Source: Marininema halotolerans
GTDB lineage: Bacteria > Bacillota > Bacilli > Thermoactinomycetales > DSM-45169
Reading direction: 5' to 3'
Assembly (NCBI RefSeq): GCF_900116235.1
Contig: NZ_FPAA01000005.1
Span: forward strand, 1-64,000
Length of the DNA: 64,000 nt
A program made the position numbers and the translations under genes. This document shows positions 1-7,148 of the stretch, piece after piece (position 1 is the first letter of the stretch; every line of letters begins with the position of its first letter). The notes beneath the pieces are model-generated. The model searched no databases and had not been told where the DNA came from. It saw only the letters and a list, made by a program, of their open reading frames with translations.

Positions 1-477
1 GCGCAAAGGATCATGAGCCGTCGAACTAAAGGCGGTTCCAATTGGCACAAAGCCCGCATCAAAGTCGCCCGTATCCATGAGAAGATCGTAAACGCGCGTC
101 TCGACTTCCTACATAAACTGTCCTCGAAGCTGATTCGTGAAAACCAAACGATCTGCATCGAAGATCTTTCCGTAAAGAACATGGTGAAGAATCACAAGTT
201 AGCCAAATCGATCACGGATGCATCCTGGTCGGAGTTCGTTGCCATGCTCACCTACAAGGCAGAATGGCACGGACGAAACGTCGTGAAAGTAGGGAAACAG
301 TTCCCTTCCAGCCAGCTATGCTCAGCCTGTGGCTACCGCAATAAGGACGTAAAAAACCTCAACCTACGAGAATGGACATGTCCTACGTGCCACTCCCATC
401 ATGATCGAGACATCAATGCATCCAAAAACATTTTGCAAGAAGGACTAAAGATTCTTGCCGTTGGGACGACGGTCTAA
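1..477 (+). CDS. tnpB: TnpB-like RNA-guided nuclease, partial (5' end outside window)
   Basis: The reading frame is open from base 1 ([12 protein letters not shown]...), so the ATG at 13 is internal and the gene starts to the left. The visible part carries the second RuvC acidic residue in IEDLSVKNM, a zinc-finger pair CSAC and CPTC, and the third RuvC aspartate in [11 protein letters not shown]. The first RuvC aspartate lies outside the window. TnpB proteins are transposon-encoded RuvC nucleases that use an RNA derived from the element's right end as a guide and help retain the element at its donor site. The part seen has no stop or frameshift, so the protein may be active. The gene ends 43 bases before the right-end hairpin, as expected. 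Confidence 0.9.
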   Translation, partial: AQRIMSRRTKGGSNWHKARIKVARIHEKIVNARLDFLHKLSSKLIRENQTICIEDLSVKNMVKNHKLAKSITDASWSEFVAMLTYKAEWHGRNVVKVGKQFPSSQLCSACGYRNKDVKNLNLREWTCPTCHSHHDRDINASKNILQEGLKILAVGTTV

Positions 478-519
478 GCTTGGAGTGTATCCTGTCAGTC
501 GATGGGAGTTTCCAAGAAT

Positions 520-559
520 CCCCCACCTCTTAGCGTTAGCGTAGGTGGGGGAGGTTCAA
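520..559 (+). ncRNA. Right-end hairpin, probable 3' end of the TnpB guide RNA
   Basis: A perfect 9-bp stem (CCCCCACCT at 520-528, AGGTGGGGG at 543-551) with a 14-base loop is followed by AGGTTCAA. In IS605 elements this is the scaffold end of the omega (right-end) RNA, and the bases just outside the element serve as guide. By that logic the guide here would begin near 560. The 5' end of the RNA, normally inside tnpB, cannot be placed from sequence alone. Confidence 0.6.
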
Positions 560-586
560 ATATTGATCATCGCTATCTACAGTGGT

Positions 587-715
587 AATTATCCAGAAGT
601 TAGAGAGGGTGATGTGGGAGCACAAGACCTGCGATTGGAGCGTACTCTCCACTCCAAATTCGTTATGGACGAGCAGGGGGAGTTTCCTTCAAGAAGCGAA
701 TTGAACGGTATCTTT
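587..715. repeat. Diverged dispersed repeat, copy A
   Basis: This stretch shares ordered blocks with 8561-8702: AATTATCC, GTGGGAGCACAAGA (here 614-627), ATTGG, GAGCAGG and AGAAnCGAATT. It lies just right of the transposon end and upstream of the first XRE-TPR regulator. The short reading frame across it is not conserved in copy B, so coding is unlikely. Nothing else was seen between 716 and 853 beyond an AT-rich promoter-like region with TATAAT near 761. Confidence 0.6.
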
Positions 716-853
716 GACACTAGTTGATCAGCCAGTTGTGGAGTCTCATATCGGGCAACTTAATATAATACTACAAATACAAATAAATATTCCCAATCGT
801 TATGTTATCCGTTAGTATAGGGGTATCACGAATCACTGAAGGGTGGGATCCTG

Positions 854-2170
854 ATGTTAGATTACTCCAACAATGAAATAGGTGTAATTTTAAGAAACAT
901 CAGAAAAAAGAAAGGATTGCGTTTAGAAGATGTGGCGGATGAAAATATATCCTCTGCAACTTTGAGTAATTTAGAACGGGGTATATCACAAGTAAAGATC
1001 GAGAAATTGAACTACGTTTTAGAAAAATATGGAATAAAATTAAAGGAGATCCCATCACTGATACGCGAAGAACAAATGTTGCTAGAAGACTTAAAACTGA
1101 AAATGCTCTCGATTGAATCATTACAACGAAAGGGTAAATATGATCAAGCGGATGAACTGTTGTCTTCGATTGAGGATGGGGATGATAAGCCTGTCGCAGC
1201 GGAGGTGAAATGGCTACGCGGAGTGAATGCCCTCTTCACTAAAAACTATCGAAAAGCGGAAAAGGAATTTACCCATGCCATTCGTATTGCCAGTCAGAAT
1301 GAAATGGATACCTCCAATATCGAAGCATTTAGCTTCAGTGACTTAGGACTATGTAGCTACTACCAGAATGATCTCCAAGCGGCTCTGGACTATACGAATA
1401 GTGGTATTGATGCTTTCAATCCGCATGGGGAAAGAAAGTTTCTTAAGTATCTACTTCTTAGAAATAAAGCGACATTTTTAGAGCGGATGGGGAAGGTGAT
1501 GGAAGGTTTAAAAGTCGTAGAAGAGGTGTGGGATGAAATCGATCAAATCGATCAATTGGAGACACGATCCTCATTCTACTGGCTGAAATCCGAGTTTCTA
1601 AGAAAAAGTGGCGCATTAGGTGATGCCCTTCAATGCGCGCAGGAAGGGATTCGATTCGCCGCGATCAACTCCCATCATGGTTTGTTTGATCTGTGGTCAG
1701 TATTAGGGAGCATTTATACCACAAGGGAAGAATGGGAAAAAGCAGAGAATTGTTTTCGAATCGCCATGGAAATTTCCTTGGAGCAAAGCAATCGATTTGT
1801 TCGTGCCAGTATTCAAATGGGACATCTCTACATAAAACAAAAGCAATGGACAAAAGCGGAGGCAACGCTTAGCAAGGCAGTTCAACAAGCCGAGAATTTT
1901 GAAATCGCTTACAAAGTCGATGGGCTTCTGGCATTAGGGGATCTATTTTTTCAACAACACAACAAATATGAAGCGATTACTTATTATCGCCAAGCAATTG
2001 AACTAGCCCATCGCTTTAACTATACAGAAAAAGAGTACAAAGGTTGGTATTGGTTGGCTGAATGCTATAAAGGGGATAATGAGGAGGAATTCCAATGTTG
2101 TACAGTAAATATGTTCAATGTACAACAAAAAATATACAGAGGGGCGGGTGAGGTCGTTGCGATCGATTAG
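854..2170 (+). CDS. XRE-family regulator with TPR domain (RRNPP type), copy 1
   Basis: The 438-aa protein has an N-terminal helix-turn-helix at about residues 8-65 (RNIRKKKGLRLEDVADE, SSATLSNLERG) and a long helical TPR region after about residue 75 (for example the repeat around EEWEKAENCFRIAMEI). This is the architecture of the Rap/Rgg/NprR/PlcR group, cytoplasmic regulators whose TPR domain binds a re-imported signalling peptide. The start ATG follows a GGGTGGG ribosome site. A small gene for an exported peptide overlaps its last codons (2148-2297), the arrangement of known regulator-peptide pairs. It is paralogous to the protein at 7149-8480, most clearly in the HTH. The target genes are not evident. 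Confidence 0.85.
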   Translation: MLDYSNNEIGVILRNIRKKKGLRLEDVADENISSATLSNLERGISQVKIEKLNYVLEKYGIKLKEIPSLIREEQMLLEDLKLKMLSIESLQRKGKYDQADELLSSIEDGDDKPVAAEVKWLRGVNALFTKNYRKAEKEFTHAIRIASQNEMDTSNIEAFSFSDLGLCSYYQNDLQAALDYTNSGIDAFNPHGERKFLKYLLLRNKATFLERMGKVMEGLKVVEEVWDEIDQIDQLETRSSFYWLKSEFLRKSGALGDALQCAQEGIRFAAINSHHGLFDLWSVLGSIYTTREEWEKAENCFRIAMEISLEQSNRFVRASIQMGHLYIKQKQWTKAEATLSKAVQQAENFEIAYKVDGLLALGDLFFQQHNKYEAITYYRQAIELAHRFNYTEKEYKGWYWLAECYKGDNEEEFQCCTVNMFNVQQKIYRGAGEVVAID

Positions 2171-2297
2171 CCTTTTTGTTGGGATGGTTATGATCATTTC
2201 CTTGACAGTGACTCCCATGATGATGGAGTCGCAGCCGCAATCTATTCAGCAATATATTCAATACGAGAAGTGTATTATCAGTGATCCAGGACATTAA
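2148..2297 (+). CDS. Small exported signalling-peptide precursor (candidate)
   Basis: This 49-aa frame starts at GTG inside the last codons of the preceding regulator, in another frame, behind AGAGGGG (2138-2144). TTG at 2157 is a possible alternative start. The product has a basic N-terminus (RSLRS), a hydrophobic run (ISLFVGMVMIISLTV) and a polar C-terminal tail (ESQPQSIQQYIQYEKC). This is the plan of Phr, NprX and PapR precursors, which are secreted, trimmed and re-imported through an oligopeptide permease to act on the TPR regulator. The mature peptide probably lies in the last 10-20 residues but its borders cannot be read. No sequence family is recognised; the call rests on layout and composition. 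Confidence 0.65.
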   Translation: MRSLRSISLFVGMVMIISLTVTPMMMESQPQSIQQYIQYEKCIISDPGH

Positions 2298-2338
2298 CAC
2301 GCAAGCGGATCACGGATGTACTTCCAACATCACCATCA

Positions 2339-2460
2339 CAAAGACAGCTGGCAGAGTCCCAACTGTCGTTGCACACAACAATGCACCTTTGACTGGTCGA
2401 CGCCCCCAACTTAAGCGCAAGGTCTCTAACCTTTACGCTTAGATTAGGGGCGTTTGCTAA
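2339..2460 (+). ncRNA. Structured RNA, copy 1 (antitoxin-like)
   Basis: Two hairpins are visible. One pairs 2343-2351 with 2359-2367. The other pairs ACGCCCC (2400-2406) with GGGGCGT (2447-2453) and TAAGCG with CGCTTA inside it. The second ends in GGGGCGTTTGC, like an intrinsic terminator. The segment is repeated at 2621-2760 with base-pair-preserving changes: T2349-A2361 here is C2631-G2644 there. No convincing peptide gene overlaps this copy; the opposite-strand frame shares only a short SKRP tail with the peptide at copy 2. The strand of transcription is inferred from the terminator. Confidence 0.55.
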
Positions 2461-2620
2461 TTGTAACTGGGCTTACAGGGGAATAATTGCTCTCATGCGG
2501 AGAGTCCCCAGATTCAAACTCGCCCACCTTGTGTCCCTCATTTGGGTCGATGACTTGAACCTTCCTGGCAGATGGGGTCTGACACAAGAAGGCGAGGGCC
2601 ATGAGGAGATATTGCCATAA

Positions 2621-2760
2621 CAAAGACAGCCGGGCGGCTACCCGACTGTCATGTACACAACGCTGGCTTCGGCCGGTCGTAGTTGGGAAATGAGACGCCC
2701 CCACCTAAGCGCTAGGCCGCTAACCTTTACGCTTAGACCGGGGGCGTTTGCTGTCTTTTC
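2621..2760 (+). ncRNA. Structured RNA, copy 2, antisense to the small peptide gene
   Basis: The left hairpin pairs GACAGCCGGG (2625-2634) with CCCGACTGTC (2641-2650) with one mismatch. A middle GGC-TTCG-GCC tetraloop hairpin follows, and the right hairpin pairs ACGCCCCC (2695-2702) with GGGGGCGT (2740-2747) and is followed by a T-rich run. The plus strand would therefore end near 2758. On the minus strand the left hairpin is followed by TTTGTT and could terminate the peptide mRNA. Convergent transcripts would overlap by about 120 bases, as in Bacillus type I toxin-antitoxin loci. The promoter for the RNA is not identified. Confidence 0.6.
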
Positions 2761-2827
2761 TGGCTTTTCGTTCTTCAACGAATCGCCAGATTTCTAACAA
2801 ACCACGTAACAGGGTGAGGATCAACAC
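2720..2827 (-). CDS. Tiny hydrophobic-cationic peptide (candidate type I toxin)
   Basis: The 35-aa frame begins at GTG 2827 behind GGAG and reads a hydrophobic helix (LILTLLRGLLEIWRFV) followed by a strongly basic tail (EERKARKDSKRPRSKRKG). An alternative GTG at 2851 would add eight residues (VRPILEKI), but the nearby AAAGGGGG overlaps that codon. Its last codons run into structured RNA copy 2 on the other strand. Size, one membrane-spanning helix and a charged tail match type I toxins of Firmicutes in plan, but I recognise no specific family. A possible minus-strand -10 box (TACAAT) lies at 2910-2915. Toxicity is inference. Confidence 0.55.
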   Translation of the reverse strand: MLILTLLRGLLEIWRFVEERKARKDSKRPRSKRKG

Positions 2828-3012
2828 GATCTTCTCCAGTATAGGCCGCACCCCCTTTCATGAAGGGAGTTACGACCGGCCCCCGGCCATCACTTGCGTT
2901 GGTAATTCCATTGTACCAGTCGTGAAGGGAATAAACTACCAAAATCGGAGGCTTGTTGATTCTGTAGTCGATTAAAAAACCAGGAAATAATTCGATGAAT
3001 CGTATAGAATAC
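2828..3012. other. Leader of the small peptide gene; otherwise no gene seen
   Basis: The stretch between the minus-strand peptide and the plus-strand zinc-binding lipoprotein holds the presumed leader and promoter of the peptide gene. The longer minus-strand frame across it resembles no family and is read as chance. Confidence 0.4.
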
Positions 3013-3059
3013 AAATCGTAAAGATTTCGATTTACATACGAGACACTGACCTCTATAAT
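3013..3059 (+). promoter_or_regulatory. Promoter with overlapping Zur box
   Basis: A promoter TTTACA (3031-3036), 17-base spacer, TATAAT (3054-3059) is preceded and overlapped by a near-perfect Zur operator: left arm AAATCGTAA at 3013-3021 and right arm TTTCGATTT at 3025-3033. This matches the Bacillus Zur consensus at all but two defined positions. Zinc-loaded Zur bound here would cover the -35 box. Confidence 0.8.
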
Positions 3060-3137
3060 AGGTAGTAGATGAGAAAAAGGAGCTACGTTGAAATAATTGT
3101 GCATGGATAAAACTACTCAGATTTGGAGGTGTACAGT

Positions 3138-4055
3138 TTGGCTGGTTGGCGTTATGGATTCATCCTCGGTTTACTTGTTCTTCTGGTTACAGCAGGATGT
3201 ACAACGGGGGTAGATATTCCCGATAAAAAAGGGAAAGTGCTCATCTACACAAGCTTTTATCCTTTAGCTGATTTTGCAAAGAAAATTGGTGGTCATCATG
3301 TCATGGTGAAAAACATGGTACCTCCAGGCGTAGAACCCCACGATTATGAACCCAAAATTAGAGAGATCGCCCCGTTAAGTGACGCAGATCTCTTTATCTA
3401 TAACGGGATCGGTTTAGAGTCATGGATTGAAAAGGCAAAGCCCATGCTTCAAGACGGGAATGCATTGGTGGTGAATGCTTCTCAAGAAGTGGAGACATCC
3501 GTTTCAGGTCAGTCGGATCCACATGTATGGCTGGATCCCATCAAGGCTGAGCAACAAGCGCAAGCGATTGAACAAGCGCTTATCAAAAAAGATCCAAAGC
3601 ATAAGAAGGAGTATGAAAGAAATTATGCGAATCTTGTCAAGAAATTTATGGCCTTGGATCAAAAGTTCAAGAAGATGGTGAAGGATAGTAACCAGCACAC
3701 CTTTATTACTTCCCATGCTGCCTTTAGCCATTTGGCAGCGCGTTATGGACTGACTCAGATCGCAGTATCCGGGTTATCCCCTTCTGATGAGCCAAGTGCA
3801 AAGGAATTACAAACGGTGATACAACAGGCCCGTAAATACGATGTTCATTATATTTACTTTGAAGAGCTTGTCAGTGGGAAAGTGGCTGAAACCGTACGTG
3901 AGGAAATAGGAGCAAAAGCTTTAACCCTAAATCCTGTGGAGGGAATTACTCCAAAGCAACAGAATGCAGGTGAGGATTATTTTAGCCTGATGAATAAGAA
4001 TGCAGATAACCTTGCCAAGGGCCTTAGCGTTAAGGAATCAGGTAACAAAAACTAA
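3138..4055 (+). CDS. znuA: Zinc ABC transporter substrate-binding lipoprotein (ZnuA/AdcA type)
   Basis: The protein of 305 aa has a lipoprotein signal ending LLVTAGC, and the cysteine would be lipidated and anchor it outside the membrane. Cluster A-I metal-binding motifs are present: VEPHDYEP, DPHVWLDP and ITSHAAFSHLAARYG supply three histidines, and an acidic residue follows in the C-terminal lobe. The His-rich loop of many ZnuA proteins is absent. Start TTG 3138 is chosen because GGAGGTG at 3125-3131 is correctly spaced from it; the in-frame TTG at 3123 has no site. The upstream Zur box supports zinc rather than manganese. No permease or ATPase gene adjoins it, so it must work with a transporter encoded elsewhere. 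Confidence 0.9.
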   Translation: MAGWRYGFILGLLVLLVTAGCTTGVDIPDKKGKVLIYTSFYPLADFAKKIGGHHVMVKNMVPPGVEPHDYEPKIREIAPLSDADLFIYNGIGLESWIEKAKPMLQDGNALVVNASQEVETSVSGQSDPHVWLDPIKAEQQAQAIEQALIKKDPKHKKEYERNYANLVKKFMALDQKFKKMVKDSNQHTFITSHAAFSHLAARYGLTQIAVSGLSPSDEPSAKELQTVIQQARKYDVHYIYFEELVSGKVAETVREEIGAKALTLNPVEGITPKQQNAGEDYFSLMNKNADNLAKGLSVKESGNKN

Positions 4056-4088
4056 AACCCCCTCCTGCCGTAAGCAGGAAGGGGTTTT
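4054..4088. terminator. Bidirectional terminator
   Basis: A GC-rich hairpin with A and T runs on its two sides lies between the converging znuA-like and permease genes. Confidence 0.85.
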
Positions 4089-4089
4089 T

Positions 4090-5376
4090 TTAATGAGAAG
4101 TCAGTGCGGTTGCAATGAGATTGATCAAGAACATACTTGCGATTACATACACAAGTGAAGGCACCTGCTTCCAGCGACCGAGGGCGACTTTGAGTAATGG
4201 ATAAGCAATAAATCCAAAGGCAAGACCATCAGCAATGCTGGAGGTTAGGGGAATACCTGCGATGATGAGGAATGCAGGAAACCCTTCCGAGAAATCGGAG
4301 AAGGAAATGTGTGAGACACTTTGCATCATCAGTGCTCCTACAATAAGCAATACCGGTGCCGCTGCATTGTTTGGGATCATTCCCAATACGGGTAGGCTAA
4401 AAGCCGCCCCTACAAAAAGAATCCCAGCTACGAGAGCAGGTATTCCGGTTTTGCCACCTTCAGCGATCCCTGAGGCGCTTTCAGCGGATGCAATCGTCGG
4501 ACTTGTTCCGAACAATCCAGCCGCGAGGGAGGTTACCGCCGTTACTTTGTAGGAAGAAGAGAAGCGATCCTTGTTTGGTAACATCCCTGTAAGAAGTCCC
4601 ATGTTTTCAAAAACAACAATCATCGTTAATGAAAATACCGCGATCCAGAAGGAAAGCGAAGCCAATGGGAATTCAGCAGCAAAAAATACCTGACTGTAAT
4701 CAGCAAAGTTGGTTTCTTTCAATCCACCTGAAGACTGTGTCCCTGTCAGAATGGAAAGAAGGGTAATAAATAAGATCCCCAGAAGAAAGCTACCTTTTAC
4801 ATTACGCACATAGAGGACAAGCGTAAAAAGTAGACCCGCAAGGGTAATTATCGCAACCGGGCTTGTGAAATCCCCTAATGCAACGAAGCTTTTTGTACTG
4901 GGTACGATCAAGGCTCCCTTTTGCAAGCCGATAAAAGCTAGAAATAAGCCAATGCCCGCTGTGATCCCATGTTTTAAGGAAGAGGGTACAGCCTCAGACA
5001 ATTTCGCTCCAATCGGTGTCATGGCAGCGATCAGGAATAGAATACCGGAGATCACGACGGTTCCTAATCCCGCTTGCCAGGAGAGCCCTAGCGAGTGCAC
5101 GATGGTAAAGGTGAAAAAAGCATTGATCCCCATCGCAGGAATCATGATAATGGGTGCTCGTGCCCAAAAGGCCATCAGCAAGCAGCCAAAGACCGATACA
5201 GCTACAGTAGCTACAACCCCGGCTCCAAGCGGAATGCCCGCATCCTGGAGAATGAGGGGGTTCACTACCACGATATAAGCAGCAGTAAAAAATGAGGTAA
5301 GTCCAGCAGTGATCTCTTTCTTCCAAGAAGATCCTTCTGCTTGTGGATTTAACCACTGCATAAGTTGTTGCAACAT
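4090..5376 (-). CDS. NCS2-family purine permease (AzgA/PbuG type)
   Basis: The 428-aa membrane protein has about 12-14 hydrophobic segments and begins with the typical EITAGLTSFFTAAYIVVVNP segment. Other family landmarks are MGINAFFTF, GIGLFLAFIGLQ and TSPTIASAESASGIAEGGKTG, the last in the substrate-binding half. Members take up guanine, hypoxanthine or adenine by proton symport. The length fits PbuG/PbuO of Bacillus. No purine riboswitch or PurR box was seen upstream; a plain promoter is present at 5439-5467. The ATG at 5376 has only a weak AAAGG site touching it. Confidence 0.88.
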   Translation of the reverse strand: MLQQLMQWLNPQAEGSSWKKEITAGLTSFFTAAYIVVVNPLILQDAGIPLGAGVVATVAVSVFGCLLMAFWARAPIIMIPAMGINAFFTFTIVHSLGLSWQAGLGTVVISGILFLIAAMTPIGAKLSEAVPSSLKHGITAGIGLFLAFIGLQKGALIVPSTKSFVALGDFTSPVAIITLAGLLFTLVLYVRNVKGSFLLGILFITLLSILTGTQSSGGLKETNFADYSQVFFAAEFPLASLSFWIAVFSLTMIVVFENMGLLTGMLPNKDRFSSSYKVTAVTSLAAGLFGTSPTIASAESASGIAEGGKTGIPALVAGILFVGAAFSLPVLGMIPNNAAAPVLLIVGALMMQSVSHISFSDFSEGFPAFLIIAGIPLTSSIADGLAFGFIAYPLLKVALGRWKQVPSLVYVIASMFLINLIATALTSH

Positions 5377-5438
5377 CCTTTATCACTTCAATTGTTAGTA
5401 TCCCTCGCCCACCCTCTATACGAAAGTATAGCTATACC

Positions 5439-5467
5439 ATTGTAAGGGCAATATGCCATTTTGTAAA
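5439..5467 (-). promoter_or_regulatory. Promoter of the purine permease gene
   Basis: Read on the minus strand, TTTACA (5462-5467) and TACAAT (5439-5444) are separated by 17 bases. A small hairpin CTATAC-TTTC-GTATAG follows in the leader. Confidence 0.65.
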
Positions 5468-5499
5468 TAGGTTGTAAGTGGATAATGCCCTGCAAAAAG

Positions 5500-5530
5500 G
5501 AAAAACCGTGATGGGTACGATCCATCACGG
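5500..5530 (-). terminator. Terminator of the 30-aa peptide gene
   Basis: The stem CCGTGATGG with CCATCACGG (5506-5514 and 5522-5530) is followed on the minus strand by TTTTTCC. Confidence 0.85.
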
Positions 5531-5603
5531 TGGTGGTTGTTGATTTTTCCTACACCCGATTGGCAGAGTCTTCTCTCCACCCATCGACTGGTGGAAGGAT
5601 CGA

Positions 5604-5696
5604 TCAGAGGACGTGGCGGAGGACGTAGGCAATACCCATCCAACATGGGATACTGAGTATCGTTGCGTTAAAAAGTCCAATGGCCGTCTGATTCAT
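5604..5696 (-). CDS. Small membrane peptide (30 aa), function unknown
   Basis: The frame starts at ATG 5696 behind GGAGGTGG and encodes a single hydrophobic segment (IGLFNATILSIPCWMGIAYV) with a short basic end (LRHVL). It has its own strong terminator at 5500-5530 and a possible -10 box TATAAT at 5732-5737 with no good -35. This makes an independent small transcript plausible. I do not recognise the peptide. A second ATG closer to the ribosome site opens only an 11-codon frame. Confidence 0.55.
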   Translation of the reverse strand: MNQTAIGLFNATILSIPCWMGIAYVLRHVL

Positions 5697-5737
5697 GATC
5701 CATCCACCTCCGAAATTGTTTTGTTGTGTTTATTATA

Positions 5738-6054
5738 CACAGGAATTCGTTGCTGTAGAGGGGTTTTGCCCATTTGTAAACAACGCTTAATGTAGGAGTA
5801 ATGTAAGGGCGAATGAAACTTACGATCCTAGTGGCAGAAAACCTTTAAAACCGTAGCTTTGTTAGGGTTTAGCGACGGATTAAATGAAGGAAGGGTAATT
5901 GTTATGTTACAGAAAAAAGACAGCACCAACATTCCTTCATTAAAGATATTTTCCTGATTGTGTGAATGATCGGTCTATGGGAGATTCAATGAGTGATTAC
6001 GTTATAATGGGGGGGATGAAGTTTTGAGAAACGGCTATTTTATGAGGAATAGAG
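5738..6054. other. Intergenic region upstream of lipL
   Basis: The stretch holds AATGAAGGAA near 5884 and its complement TTCCTTCATT near 5931, enclosing a smaller GTAA/TTAC hairpin, which would fold as an imperfect stem of unknown role. TATAAT at 6003-6008 is a likely -10 box for the next gene. No gene was seen. Confidence 0.4.
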
Positions 6055-6930
6055 ATGAGTAAAATGGAAGAAGCAAAAAACCTAGCAAGAGCGGCGTCCA
6101 TTTATCGAGAGATGAAAGAATGGCGGATCATTGATGAATCCTTTGAAAATGCGACTCCCCTATCCTATGCGATGGAAGAGGCAATTGGGGAAGCGGTTGC
6201 TCATGGCAAGGCACCGGCTACCCTCCGCATTTGGCAAGGACCACAGGGGTTGGTGGTAGCGAAAAAGGATATTCGTACACGCTCAGGCATGGATGCGGCA
6301 TTAATGATGAAAGGTGTCGACTGGCCGGTATATGTACGCCAGAGTGGCGGTACAGCGGTTCCACACGGTCCTGGGACGCTAAACCTTTCTCTATTTCTTC
6401 CGCGTCCCAAAGAATCAGCATGGACGATTGATGATATCTACCGCATGCTAGGCTACCCTTTGATGAAGATGGCTAAAGCCATTCTTGGTTTGGATTCATA
6501 TTTTGGCGAAGTACCAGGATCCTTTTGCGATGGACGCTATAATGTCGTGATTCAAGGCAAAAAAGTAGTCGGTACGTCACAAGTATGGAAGGGGGGACCC
6601 GCGGGTCTTTCATCCAAGCGTCCGGGATACGTTTTAGCACATGCCACTCTTTTGGTGCATACAGATCGTGAGCAAGCGGTTTCTGCCCTCAATGCTTTTT
6701 ACGAAATGGCAGAGGGGGATCGTCCCGTCTATATTGATACCGTGGCAACCTTAGCCTCCTTCTCATCATTGCAAGGAGAGGAGTTGGAGAGAGCTGTCCG
6801 CAAAGGTCTGGTCGAAGCGATTCAAGACCTTACAGGAGGTGCTGACCTATTCGCAACGGCTTCCGCCGATGAGATCGATAAGGCGCCTACCTATTTGGAC
6901 CATTGCCAACCACAACATTATCAAAAATGA
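6055..6930 (+). CDS. lipL: Octanoyl-[GcvH]:protein N-octanoyltransferase (LipL-like)
   Basis: This 291-aa protein belongs to the lipoate-protein ligase A/biotin ligase fold family. The region YVRQSGGTAVPHGPGTLNLSL is the family's substrate loop, and GSFCDGRYNV holds the cysteine used as acyl carrier in LipL. LipL moves octanoate from GcvH to the E2 subunits of 2-oxo acid dehydrogenases in the Bacillus lipoate route. A lipoylated E2 is encoded at 43860, a plausible client. The start ATG has TGAGGAA upstream. A ligase with other specificity is the main alternative. Confidence 0.82.
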   Translation: MSKMEEAKNLARAASIYREMKEWRIIDESFENATPLSYAMEEAIGEAVAHGKAPATLRIWQGPQGLVVAKKDIRTRSGMDAALMMKGVDWPVYVRQSGGTAVPHGPGTLNLSLFLPRPKESAWTIDDIYRMLGYPLMKMAKAILGLDSYFGEVPGSFCDGRYNVVIQGKKVVGTSQVWKGGPAGLSSKRPGYVLAHATLLVHTDREQAVSALNAFYEMAEGDRPVYIDTVATLASFSSLQGEELERAVRKGLVEAIQDLTGGADLFATASADEIDKAPTYLDHCQPQHYQK

Positions 6931-7148
6931 ATCGCTACACATACGTGATCGATGCATATAGAAAACTGGGTGCTACAAGGTACCTGGTTTTTTTATGAGA
7001 CGAATATCACGTGTATTTGGGAAAGAGGTTAAAAAAGTATTTTCTTCTTGATGAATTTTAAACTGGAGATACATTATTCGTGCTCGTTTTAGTCCCGTTG
7101 ATGTAGAATAAAGTGGAATGAAGTGACAAAGGAGGAAGTTTTGTCGAC

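Larger units (their letters stand above)
1..559 (+). mobile_element. Right part of an IS200/IS605-family element
   Basis: The segment contains the 3' half of a tnpB gene followed by a GC-rich hairpin (stem 520-528 with 543-551) and the sequence GGTTCAA, the usual layout of the right end of IS605-type elements. The element continues beyond the left edge, so tnpA and the left end cannot be judged. The element end is placed near 559 by resemblance to other right ends and not by a target-site comparison. Confidence 0.8.

Noticed and set aside
545-727. 60-codon frame after the transposon end
   Set aside because: It starts inside the right-end hairpin, has no ribosome site, and the frame is not conserved in the related repeat at 8561-8702.
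2530-2570. tRNA-like T-loop sequence GGTTCAAGTC on the minus strand
   Set aside because: No acceptor stem or anticodon arm can be folded around it.
2444-2704. 86-codon minus-strand frame across the structured RNA copies
   Set aside because: It runs through both RNA hairpins, has no ribosome site and no hydrophobic segment. Only its SKRP end resembles the peptide at copy 2.
2775-3104. 109-codon minus-strand frame
   Set aside because: It overlaps the Zur promoter and reads no known motif; the shorter frame with toxin-like composition in another phase explains the region better.
5377-5500. Purine riboswitch upstream of the permease
   Set aside because: The conserved loop sequences are absent; only a simple promoter and a small hairpin are seen.
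5416-5646. 76-codon minus-strand frame upstream of the permease
   Set aside because: It runs through the terminator at 5500-5530; the 30-aa frame with a ribosome site is preferred.
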